This document shows positions 1 to 6,275 of a stretch of 17,454 nt of DNA, piece after piece. Numbering within the stretch: the first letter of the stretch is position 1; every line of letters starts with the position of its first letter. The notes under the pieces are model-generated. The model did no database searches, was not told where the DNA came from, and saw nothing but the letters and a program-made list of their open reading frames with translations. The DNA comes from Oligosphaeraceae bacterium. GTDB taxonomy: Bacteria; Verrucomicrobiota; Lentisphaeria; Oligosphaerales; Oligosphaeraceae. Made by a program: the position numbers and the translations under genes. Where the stretch lies: assembly GCA_012515455.1 (NCBI GenBank), contig JAAYYJ010000229.1, positions 1 through 17,454 on the forward strand, given 5' to 3'.

Positions 1-2
1 CG

Positions 3-977
3 CTGCGCATCCCGGTCGAGGTCTACGGCAGCGGCATTGACAGCACCTGGCTCGACCGCCCCCTGGGCATCGCCGGACGTATCTGGGCACTGGACCGCGC
101 CAGCGACCGACCGTATCTGGTAGATAGCCGCCAGGCCGTAGCCGTGATCCCAAACCTGGCCATCCATTTCAACCCCAGTATCAATGAGGGCTTCGCCTAC
201 AACCGGCAGCAGCATCTGGCAGCTCTCTGCGGCGACTGCAAACTCGAGGACTTGCTCCAGGCACTGCTAGACCGTAAGGCACCCGCGAGCCTGGCTGAGC
301 TCAGCGATGAGCTGTATCTGTATGCGAACGAAGCACCGCAATGGGTCGGCCTCCAGGGCGACCTGCTCTCGGCCCCGCGGCTGGACAACCTGGCCAGCTG
401 CCAGGCGGCCTTGTGCGCCTTGCTCGCCGCGCCCCCCAGCGAGGCCACTCAGGTGCTGTTTCTGGCCGACAATGAGGAAGTCGGCAGCGTTTCCGCCCAG
501 GGTGCCAACTCGGCCTTCCTGCGTGACATCCTCTGGCGCCTGGCCCCGGGTGAACCGCAAAGCGAAGAGAATCTGCTGCGCCATTTGTCGGTCTCCTGGA
601 TGCTCTCGGCTGATGCCGCCCATGCGCTGCATCCCTCTTATTCCGAAGCCCACGATCCCGCCTACAGCCCGGTCCTCAACCGCGGCATTGTGCTGAAGAG
701 CCACGCCTCTCTGCGCTATGCCAGCAACGCCATCAGCCAGGGCCGGCTGCTGCGGCTCTGCCGGCAGGCCGGCATCGCGGTGCAGTTCTTCACCGGCAGG
801 TCCGACAAACCCTGCGGTTCCACCATCGGGCCGACCTGTTCAGCCCATCTGGGCATACCGGCGGTTGATCTGGGCATCCCCATCTGGGCCATGCACAGTT
901 GCCGGGAGACTGCAGGCCGCCGGGATGTGGATTCCCTGGCTGCGGCATTCGCGGCCTTCTGGAGCGCAGACCAGTGA
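3..977 (+). CDS. apeB: M18 family aminopeptidase, 3' part (5' end outside window)
   Basis: This is a zinc metallopeptidase of family M18 (aspartyl aminopeptidase/ApeB type), a cytosolic enzyme that removes N-terminal residues from peptides. The frame is already open at position 3, and the residues before the first in-frame GTG (144) match the family: a VEVYG...TWLDRPLGIAGR block, then IPNLAIHFNPSINEG. The gene therefore starts upstream, and GTG 144 is not the true start. About 324 residues are visible, including the candidate zinc and catalytic residues: the Asp of RLDNL, the Glu pair of DNEEVGS, the Asp of SADAAHALHP and the His of MHSCRE. The substrate-site block GSTIGP is also present. The N-terminal metal-binding His is off the edge. 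The frame is intact to the TGA. The rubredoxin fusion gene follows 42 nt later on the same strand, so the two may be co-transcribed. The family call is firm; the substrate is inferred. Confidence 0.93.
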   Translation: MRIPVEVYGSGIDSTWLDRPLGIAGRIWALDRASDRPYLVDSRQAVAVIPNLAIHFNPSINEGFAYNRQQHLAALCGDCKLEDLLQALLDRKAPASLAELSDELYLYANEAPQWVGLQGDLLSAPRLDNLASCQAALCALLAAPPSEATQVLFLADNEEVGSVSAQGANSAFLRDILWRLAPGEPQSEENLLRHLSVSWMLSADAAHALHPSYSEAHDPAYSPVLNRGIVLKSHASLRYASNAISQGRLLRLCRQAGIAVQFFTGRSDKPCGSTIGPTCSAHLGIPAVDLGIPIWAMHSCRETAGRRDVDSLAAAFAAFWSADQ

Positions 978-1019
978 AATCCTAAGGGCAAATTTTTGGT
1001 ACGGCAAGGAGAGAAGGAT

Positions 1020-2447
1020 ATGTCCATTTACAATTGTCAAGTCTGCCAGTTTGTCTTCAATGATCATGACCGCGGGATGCCTTTTGAGCATCTGCCTGCC
1101 AACTGGACCTGCCCGGAATGCGGTGCCAGCAAGAGCAATTTCCTGCTGGTGGACAAGGCTGCGGTCCAGGAAGGGCGCGCCGCCGCCGCTGCTGCTGCTG
1201 CTGCTCCGGCCGTTCTGTCGCCCCTGGAAGCCAGTCTGCACCGGCATGATCGCGACGAAGTGGAACAGTGGATGCAGGACATCCACACCATTGCCGCGAC
1301 CGGGCAGTCAATCCATGCATCGATGCGCTGCCGGCAGCCGGTAATATCCTGGGATGACATCCTGATTTTGGGCAAGCAGCTGGACTGCCTGCCGTTGCCC
1401 AATGAAGACAGGGTCGTGACCCAGACCATAATCGGTCCCAAGGCCAAGCAGCCGCTAGTCATCGATACACCGATCCTGATCAGCCACATGTCCTTCGGCT
1501 GCCTGTCCCGGGAAGCCACCATCGCCTTGGCCAAGGGCAGCGCCCAGGCCGGCACTGCCGTAGGCTCAGGGGAGGGGGGGATTCTGCCGGAGAGCTTCAG
1601 TGCCTCCCACAAATATATCTTCGAGTATGTGCCGAATCAATACAGCGTGACTCAGGAGAATCTGCTGAAGGTCGATGCCATCGAGCTTCAATTTGGTCAA
1701 TCCAGCCGTCCGGGTCTGGGCAGCCACCTGCCTGGTCATAAAGTCACAGCAGAAGTCAGCGCGATCCGTGGTTTTCCGGTCGGGAAAGACATCATCAGCC
1801 CTTCACGCTACCCGGACATTCACAGCCGCGCCGAACTGAAAGCCAAGATCGACTGGTTGCGCGAGGCTTCCAATGGCCGGCCCATCGGGGTTAAAATTGC
1901 GGCCGGGCAGGTGGAAAAAGACCTCGATTTCGCTTTGGCCGGCGGTCCTGATTTCATCACTCTGGACGGTCGCCCGGGCGGCACCGATTTTGCGCCCAAG
2001 TTCATCCAAATGGCGACCTCGGTGCCCACGTTGTTCGCCTTGTCGCGGGCGCGGCAGTTCCTGGACAGCAACCACGCTTCGCAGGTCTCGCTGATCGTCA
2101 CTGGCGGTTTGCGTATCTCCCCCGATTTTGCCAAGGCGCTGGCGCTGGGTGCGGATGCGGTTGGCATCGGCACTGCGGCCTTACTGGCCATGGGCTGCCA
2201 GCAGGACCGTCTCTGCCAGACCGGGAACTGCCCGCTGGGGATCACCGCCCAGCATCCTGATGCACAGTCCTGTCTCGATATTGAACAGGCCGCGCAGCGT
2301 CTCAGCAACTTCTTGCGGGTCAGCACCCAGGAACTGATTTTGTTTGCCAAGCTCACCGGCCATCACAATATCCACGAACTAAATATTGATGATTTGTGCA
2401 CCTGCAACCATGAGATTTCCAACCACACGAATATCCGTCACGCCTAA
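1020..2447 (+). CDS. Rubredoxin domain fused to FMN/[3Fe-4S] glutamate synthase-like protein
   Basis: This 475-aa protein joins two redox modules. Residues 1-45 form a rubredoxin domain with four iron ligands, C6-x2-C9 and C31-P-x-C34-G. A linker follows with nine consecutive alanines (residues 54-62, three GCC then six GCT codons). Residues from about 90 to 460 match the FMN-binding synthase domain of glutamate synthase large subunits (Glu_synthase, GltB2-like), with SHMSFGCLS, GSGEGG, a LDGRPGGTDFAP block and ALGADAVGIGTAAL. C393, C399 and C404, followed by P, form a [3Fe-4S]-type cluster motif. I see no N-terminal glutaminase domain, so glutamine would have to be cleaved elsewhere, ammonia used directly, or another substrate taken. 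ATG 1020 is preferred over an upstream in-frame TTG (996) because AAGGAGAG lies about 9 nt before it and the rubredoxin starts immediately after. The domain calls are strong; the reaction is inferred. Confidence 0.9.
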   Translation: MSIYNCQVCQFVFNDHDRGMPFEHLPANWTCPECGASKSNFLLVDKAAVQEGRAAAAAAAAAPAVLSPLEASLHRHDRDEVEQWMQDIHTIAATGQSIHASMRCRQPVISWDDILILGKQLDCLPLPNEDRVVTQTIIGPKAKQPLVIDTPILISHMSFGCLSREATIALAKGSAQAGTAVGSGEGGILPESFSASHKYIFEYVPNQYSVTQENLLKVDAIELQFGQSSRPGLGSHLPGHKVTAEVSAIRGFPVGKDIISPSRYPDIHSRAELKAKIDWLREASNGRPIGVKIAAGQVEKDLDFALAGGPDFITLDGRPGGTDFAPKFIQMATSVPTLFALSRARQFLDSNHASQVSLIVTGGLRISPDFAKALALGADAVGIGTAALLAMGCQQDRLCQTGNCPLGITAQHPDAQSCLDIEQAAQRLSNFLRVSTQELILFAKLTGHHNIHELNIDDLCTCNHEISNHTNIRHA

Positions 2448-2457
2448 GCCTAAGATG

Positions 2458-2489
2458 CCTGCGCGCCTGCCGGCTGGCTGAGGCGCAGG
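2458..2489. terminator. Hairpin between convergent genes
   Basis: CCTGCGC (2458-2464) pairs perfectly with GCGCAGG (2483-2489) around an 18-nt loop that can itself fold in part. An alternative stem, GCGCCT/AGGCGC (2463-2468 with 2481-2486), uses the same bases. It lies in the 58-nt gap between the 3' ends of the rubredoxin fusion gene and the acetyltransferase gene, where a shared terminator is expected. There is no T-tract on either side, so rho-independent termination is uncertain. Confidence 0.35.
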
Positions 2490-2505
2490 GTCAGCTGCCG
2501 CAGCA

Positions 2506-3489
2506 TCAGGGCAGGCGGTAAACCGTGCATTCGCCCGGTACGCCGCCAACGTTGACCATGCCGGCGTCCTGGGCCAGTGCCTCGCGCGCCTGGATGCCAG
2601 CCTTGACATACAGCAATGGCTGGCACTGGAACTGCCGGGAAAATTCTGCTGCGGTGCTGCGCAGCAATGCAGCAGCGTCGGCGTTGTCGGCTTTGGGATG
2701 GATGACATAATCCATGCAGTTCTGGTTGTACTCCCTCACTGCGAAGGCGTAACCAGCGATATCGCCTCTGCTGGTCTCGGCCACCTGCAGCACTGCATTG
2801 CCGGAGATCACTTCCTGGAAGGCAGTCCGGTAGTCGCTGATGCGGGCGGCCGGACCGGTTCGCCGGTTGAACTCCTGACCGTACATTTCCGGCAAATAGA
2901 ACAGGAATTTATCACATTCGAACTGATCTGCCAGGACTCCCGGGCGCAGGGTCAGCGGCTCCAGACTGCCATAAGCCTCTGCCGCTTCGCGGTAAAAATC
3001 GCTCTTGCTCAAGCACAGGGGGCCGGTCTCGCCAGGGAAAATCAATTTGAATCCCTGCCGGCAGTAACTCTTCACCGCGTACTTACTGCCGCTGCTGCAG
3101 CATAGCATCCGGGCCGGTGAGGCCTGAAAATCCTCCACACAGTATTGCAACAAGGTGTTCATCAGTCCGCGGCGGCGGAATTCCGGTTCAGTGAAGACAT
3201 TGCCGAAATTTCCCCGTCCAGTGCGGGTGCTGTAGGCGAACCACAGCCGGGCCGCGAATTGTCCATCGATTTCCGCCAGATACAGATGGTCTATGACACC
3301 CGGCACTGAGTGTCCGGCCAACGCTTCCCGATAGTACAAGCGCCAGTAGGCGTGGTCCTGCACCGCAGCACGGTACATCTCATAACCGATTGAACCCATC
3401 AGGTAACGTACCACCCGGGCCGGGACATGCGCATCCGGGGTGATGATCCGCCAAATCTTCAAGTCAACCTCAGTGTGCAGTAATTCCAT
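2506..3489 (-). CDS. GNAT family N-acetyltransferase
   Basis: This 327-aa protein has a GNAT acyltransferase domain at roughly residues 10-155, including the acetyl-CoA motif A region NVFTEPEFRRRGLMNTLL (residues 97-114) with its R-R-x-G-x pyrophosphate loop. A later SKYAVKSYCRQGFKLI stretch is typical of motif B, the usual 'Y.k.GF' segment. GNAT enzymes move an acetyl group from acetyl-CoA to an amine; the acceptor here cannot be told. The C-terminal half (about 180-327) may be a second, degenerate GNAT-like fold (weak inference from length and strand pattern). An ATG at 3489 is chosen over an upstream TTG (3543) because the extension is arginine/lysine-rich with no family resemblance. The Shine-Dalgarno sequence is weak (AAAGAAAATAAG before ATG). 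The gene converges on the rubredoxin fusion gene and borders the repeat region. Confidence 0.8.
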   Translation of the reverse strand: MELLHTEVDLKIWRIITPDAHVPARVVRYLMGSIGYEMYRAAVQDHAYWRLYYREALAGHSVPGVIDHLYLAEIDGQFAARLWFAYSTRTGRGNFGNVFTEPEFRRRGLMNTLLQYCVEDFQASPARMLCCSSGSKYAVKSYCRQGFKLIFPGETGPLCLSKSDFYREAAEAYGSLEPLTLRPGVLADQFECDKFLFYLPEMYGQEFNRRTGPAARISDYRTAFQEVISGNAVLQVAETSRGDIAGYAFAVREYNQNCMDYVIHPKADNADAAALLRSTAAEFSRQFQCQPLLYVKAGIQAREALAQDAGMVNVGGVPGECTVYRLP

Positions 3490-3840
3490 CTTATTTTCTT
3501 TGGAGTTTAGGACCACAAAACACTTGCAGCGTCTCGCCCTCAACCTGACAGCTCCGCGGAGGGCAGAAGCTCAGCCACCAGCCCTGCCAATCATTTCCCG
3601 GCCAGACCAGAAAAGCGCATCCGCACGCTGATGCCGAAAATGATGCGAATGGGACGAGGCAGCGACCATCGCACCAGGGCGCATCCGTACCCTGGGGCCG
3701 AAAATGATGCCAGCCCGGAAAGGAACTTCGCTGCCCAGCCGCAGGAAATCTTGTGCCGGAGGGGAACCGTTCTTGACCTCCCCCCCCCGCGCCATCCCCT
3801 CCCCGGAACAGGGACGGACGGCGTGGCAGGCTGTCCCCGC
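3490..3840. other. Gene-free upstream flank of the repeat region
   Basis: No credible gene is seen here. Open frames exist on both strands, but they run on into the tandem repeats and resemble no protein family. The stretch should contain the promoter of the leftward acetyltransferase gene, though no convincing -35/-10 pair stands out. It also contains the 32-bp direct repeat, a run of nine C (3780-3788) and, from about 3804, a degenerate first unit of the tandem array (the GGCGTGGCAGGCTGTCCCC half only). Confidence 0.6.
3615..3710. repeat. Direct repeat pair, 32 bp, 64-bp spacing
   Basis: Positions 3615-3646 and 3679-3710 share 28 of 32 bases by eye. Both begin GCGCATCCG and end GCCGAAAATGATGC. 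The copies are unrelated to the tandem units that follow and lie between the acetyltransferase start and the GC-rich array. Confidence 0.7.
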
Positions 3841-4351
3841 GGCATAACCACCAGCACAGGACAGGGGGCTGGCAGGCTGTCCCTGCGGCATAACCACCGG
3901 CGCAGGACAGGAGGCGTGGCAGGCTGTCCCCCCGGCACAACCACCGGCGCAGGACAGAAGGCGTGGCAGGCTGTCCTCCCGGCAAAACCACCGGCGCAGG
4001 ACAGGATGGCGCACTGCGAACCTAGCCGCGGCAAAACCACCGGCGCAGGACAGGAGGCGTGGCAGAGCTCCTCCGGCACAACCACCGGCGCAGGACAGGA
4101 TGGCGCTGCAGCCTCCCCCGGCAAAACCACCGGCGGCAGGACAGGATGGCGCTGCAGACCTCCCCCCGGCAAAACCACCGGCGCAGGACAGGAGGCGTGG
4201 CAGGCTGTCCCCGGCAAAACCACCGGCGGCAGGACAGGATGGCGCTGCAGACCTCCCCCCGGCAAAACCACCGGCGCAGGACAGGATGGCGCTGCAGAGC
4301 TCCTCCGGCACAACCACCGGCGCAGGACAGGAGGCGTGGCAGGCTTTCCCC
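3841..4351. repeat. GC-rich tandem repeat array, 11 units of 45-49 bp
   Basis: Eleven head-to-tail units begin at 3841, 3887, 3934, 3981, 4030, 4075, 4120, 4168, 4213, 4261 and 4307. Each opens with GGCA, then A/C/T, then AACCACC, and most carry the core ACCACCGGCGCAGGACAG. The second half of each unit is one of a few recurring versions: GAGGCGTGGCAGGCTGTCC (units 2, 8 and 11 with small changes, unit 3 as GAAGGCG) or GATGGCGCTGCAG followed by ACCTCC or AGCTCC (units 6, 7, 9, 10). Units 5 and 10 share the ending AGAGCTCCTCC on different left halves, and unit 4 has a unique tail. Units 7 and 9 are identical over 48 bp. A degenerate half-unit precedes the array and a degenerate unit follows it (4352 to about 4395). 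Because unit length changes from 45 to 49 bp, no reading frame stays in register, so I treat it as non-coding. In the first version GGACAG and CTGTCC can form a hairpin. Confidence 0.92.
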
Positions 4352-4660
4352 GGCACACTCCCTGCGGCAGGGCCGGATCTGCTGCAGGCTCTCTCGCGCG
4401 CGCGTCCAAATAAGGGACGGAGGCCCCCTTGGTTGGGTGGGCTGAGAGCCCACCTTAATGGACGCAGGAAAATTTACCTCCTGTCGGGGCTGCTGTCAAC
4501 CAGAATGGCGCAGTTTACTAAACAATCCACTATGTTTCCTGTTTTTTCCTGAAAAAGGCCAACCTTTCACACCCGGCCGGAATTCCACCTGCGCATATTC
4601 GTGCCCGACAGTGTCCGGAGCCGCGACTGCTTTGCCAGCCTGAAAAGGTGCCTGGAAATA
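4352..4660. other. Gene-free spacer between the two repeat zones
   Basis: No credible gene is seen here. It begins with a decayed tandem unit, then holds the hairpin cluster at 4402-4465 and about 190 bases of ordinary-looking sequence that is less GC-rich than the array. The frames that cross it are extensions of repeat-derived frames and show no family signal. Confidence 0.55.
4402..4465. other. Nested inverted repeats, possible structured RNA or terminator
   Basis: Three complementary pairs nest here. GGTGGGCT (4436-4443) and AGCCCACC (4447-4454) form a perfect 8-bp stem with a GAG loop, plus one G-U pair. CGTCC (4403-4407) pairs with GGACG (4415-4419). GCGTCC (4402-4407) can pair instead with GGACGC (4460-4465), closing the whole element. 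The alternative pairings for the 5' arm resemble a switch, but no poly-T tract follows. The function is unknown. Confidence 0.4.
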
Positions 4661-5056
4661 GTTAACGCACACAAGCTCAGTCGCAAGAGTAAACGCGCAA
4701 TGGCAGAAGTGAAGGGGACTTGCAGGAGTTAACGCGCACGGGCAGAAGTTAAGTTGACTTGCAGGAGTTAACGCACTCCTAGCAATTTGCAGCATTTAAC
4801 GCGCACGGGCTCAGTCGCAAGGGTAAACGCGCAATGACAGAAGTGAAGATGACTGACAGAAGTGAAGATGACTGACAGAAGTGAAGATGACTGACAGAAG
4901 TGAAGATGACTGACAGAAGTGAAGATGACTGACAGAAGTGAAGGGGACTGACAGAAGTAAGGTGACTGACAGAAGTAAGGTGAATGACAGAAGGGAACGC
5001 ACAATGGTTCAGTCGCAAGAGTAAACGCACACCTGGCAATTTGCAGCCTTAACGGC
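4661..5056. repeat. Dispersed TTAACGC-type motif, nine copies
   Basis: A short motif of the form (G/T)(T/A)AACGC(G/A)CA recurs at 4661, 4689, 4728, 4767, 4795, 4823, 4993 (GGGAACGCACA), 5021 and about 5048 (CTTAACGGCA). Several copies lie in longer shared blocks: CAGTCGCAAG plus a/g plus GTAAACGC occurs three times (about 4678, 4812, 5010), GCAATTTGCAGC twice (about 4782 and 5036), and TTGCAGGAGTTAACGC twice. The region is therefore a mosaic of a few duplicated modules in the same orientation, surrounding the 19-bp array. No protein is encoded. Confidence 0.8.
4835..4984. repeat. Iteron-like tandem array, 8 units of 18-19 bp
   Basis: Five identical copies of TGACAGAAGTGAAGATGAC run back to back from 4835 to 4929. 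A sixth copy (4930-4948) has GGGGAC at its end, and two 18-bp copies (4949-4966, 4967-4984) have lost one base and read AAGTAAGGTGA. A ninth start (4985) breaks down into the TTAACGC-type module. The unit length is not a multiple of three, so the long leftward open frame here, rich in Ser, Leu, Phe and His, is an artefact of the repeat. Size and spacing resemble iterons, but no replication initiator gene lies in the window. Confidence 0.92.
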
Positions 5057-5335
5057 ACCAAGCGCGTGCGTTGACATTTCCCAGTCTCGGCAGCCCTGGC
5101 GGGGAATTTTTCCAGCTTGACATTAAATAAATGCGCAATATCTTAAAGGGTTACGTAATCGCCGGTAGAGCATAGGGGCCGCAGGTCTGATTTTCGGCTT
5201 CTGCCCCCCCTGCGGCAACATGCCGCGCGATTCCCTCCCGGCTGCTCCTGATGCCAACATGAGTACAGCCTGACGGCATAGGACAGCTGGAGCAGAGCCG
5301 TTACTGCGCAGCACCTTCAATCAGGAAACCACAAG
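5057..5335. other. Gene-free leader upstream of the GH16 gene
   Basis: No gene is recognised. A 65-codon leftward frame (5123-5320) has no family resemblance or convincing ribosome binding site. The stretch holds the best promoter candidate for the GH16 gene (5117-5144), which would leave a 5' leader of about 185 nt. I see no clear riboswitch in that leader. Confidence 0.5.
5117..5144 (+). promoter_or_regulatory. Candidate sigma70-type promoter for GH16 gene
   Basis: TTGACA (5117-5122) is a perfect -35 consensus. It is followed after 16 bp of AT-rich spacer by TATCTT (5139-5144), a 4-of-6 match to the -10 consensus. It lies on the strand of the GH16 gene and the AT-rich composition stands out locally. 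Transcription would begin about 185 nt before the start codon. This is sequence matching only. Confidence 0.4.
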
Positions 5336-6151
5336 ATGATGCAAGATTATATCCTATCCGGGCATGAGCCCAGCCGTCTGCCAGCAGACAAAAACTGGCG
5401 CCTGATCTGGAATGATGAATTCGACGGCACCGAGCTGGACACCAGCAAGTGGGGCTTCCGGCTGAATTTCTGGGGCCAGCCGTTCCCGGCCTTCACCACA
5501 GAAGGAGTAGTGCTGGACGGGCAGAGCCACCTGCAGCTGCACGTGGTCAAAAAAGGCGACCAGTATTGCTCACCGCACCTGCAGACCGCCTCGCTGACAT
5601 ATGACCTCCCCAAAGACACCGGAGCATTCTGGCCCTTCGGACGCTTCCAGAAGCCCAAATTCCTGCACAAGTACGGCTTTTATGAAATCCGCTGCCGCCT
5701 AAACCGCCAAGCCGGCTGGTGGACTGCATTCTGGCTGCAGTCGCCCGCCATCGGCGCGCATCCTGACCCCAGGCAGTGCGGGGTGGAATGTGATATTATG
5801 GAGAGCCAGGAGTTCGCGACGCGCCGGGAAATCCGTTGCGGGAATATCTGGAACGGCTACGGCCACGACTGCACCAACCCCGGACACGCCCGGTTCATCC
5901 TCGGGGAGACGCCCGGAGACTGGCATCGTTTTGCAGTGGACTGGAGCCGGAACGGATATGTCTTTTATGCCGATGACCAAATCGTCCACCGGGAGACTGC
6001 TGCGGTCTCCGACGTGGAGCAGTTCATCCTCGTGTCGACCGAATGCATGGGCTACCGGCGCAATCCTCCCGTACCCGACCCGCGCCTCCAGGCAATCGTC
6101 CTGCCGGAATATTTTGAAGTGGACTATGTGCGGGTCTTTGATCAGTGCTGA
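5336..6151 (+). CDS. Glycoside hydrolase family 16 protein (beta-glucanase-like)
   Basis: This 271-aa protein has the jelly-roll fold markers of GH16 enzymes, which cut beta-1,3/1,4-glucans or galactans with retention. The N-terminal WNDEFDGTELDTSKW block (residues 25-39) is typical. The catalytic ExDxxE signature reads E151-C-D153-I-M-E156, giving nucleophile, assisting Asp and acid/base. Supporting segments are the YGFYEIR strand (113-119), GWWTAFWLQS (127-136), and the GDWHRFAVDWS...YVFYADDQIVHRE stretch (194-220). All key residues are intact. There is no signal peptide or lipobox, although most GH16 enzymes are secreted, so a missed upstream start, intracellular use or non-classical export must be considered. 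Two ATGs occur in tandem (5336, 5339); AGGAA lies 8 nt before the first. It is the first gene after the repeat region. The substrate cannot be assigned. Confidence 0.92.
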   Translation: MMQDYILSGHEPSRLPADKNWRLIWNDEFDGTELDTSKWGFRLNFWGQPFPAFTTEGVVLDGQSHLQLHVVKKGDQYCSPHLQTASLTYDLPKDTGAFWPFGRFQKPKFLHKYGFYEIRCRLNRQAGWWTAFWLQSPAIGAHPDPRQCGVECDIMESQEFATRREIRCGNIWNGYGHDCTNPGHARFILGETPGDWHRFAVDWSRNGYVFYADDQIVHRETAAVSDVEQFILVSTECMGYRRNPPVPDPRLQAIVLPEYFEVDYVRVFDQC

Positions 6152-6192
6152 GCTCGGCCTAGTTGCTTCTCTGAGCGGATAAATAGCCATAC

Positions 6193-6212
6193 TTCACTTC
6201 CGGCAAAGTGAA
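6193..6212. other. Short perfect inverted repeat between GH16 and nadE
   Basis: TTCACTT (6193-6199) and AAGTGAA (6206-6212) are separated by six bases. The symmetric 20-bp element could be an operator for nadE or a hairpin at the GH16 3' end. No T-tract follows on the + strand. Confidence 0.4.
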
Positions 6213-6224
6213 AAACTCGAAAAA

Positions 6225-6251
6225 GCCATTACATTATGGCGCAGGGTTTTT
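6225..6251 (+). terminator. Weak terminator-like hairpin after GH16
   Basis: GCCAT (6225-6229) pairs with ATGGC (6236-6240), and five T (6247-6251) follow after a six-base gap. The stem is short and the T-run is displaced, so termination would be inefficient. It lies just upstream of the nadE ribosome binding site. Confidence 0.22.
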
Positions 6252-6275
6252 GCAGTTGTCCAAGGAAGTCAATTA

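Noticed and set aside
3841..4351. Possible CRISPR array (conserved core with variable intervals)
   Set aside because: The intervals are not unique spacers but a few recurring, shuffled versions, unit length varies from 45 to 49 bp, and no cas gene is in the window.
3571..4453. Long repeat-rich proteins on both strands (Cys/Pro/Ala/Gly-rich)
   Set aside because: Several frames are open at once only because the GC-rich units lack stops. Unit lengths are not multiples of three, so the peptide repeats change frame from unit to unit, and no sound start signal is seen.
4768..5061. Leftward Ser/Leu/His/Phe repeat protein
   Set aside because: It is generated by the 19-bp unit, whose length is not a multiple of three. 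All three leftward frames are open and none has a ribosome binding site.
5071..5099. Second TTGACA as a promoter
   Set aside because: The -35 is perfect, but no -10-like hexamer lies 15-19 bp downstream (sequence there is GC-rich).
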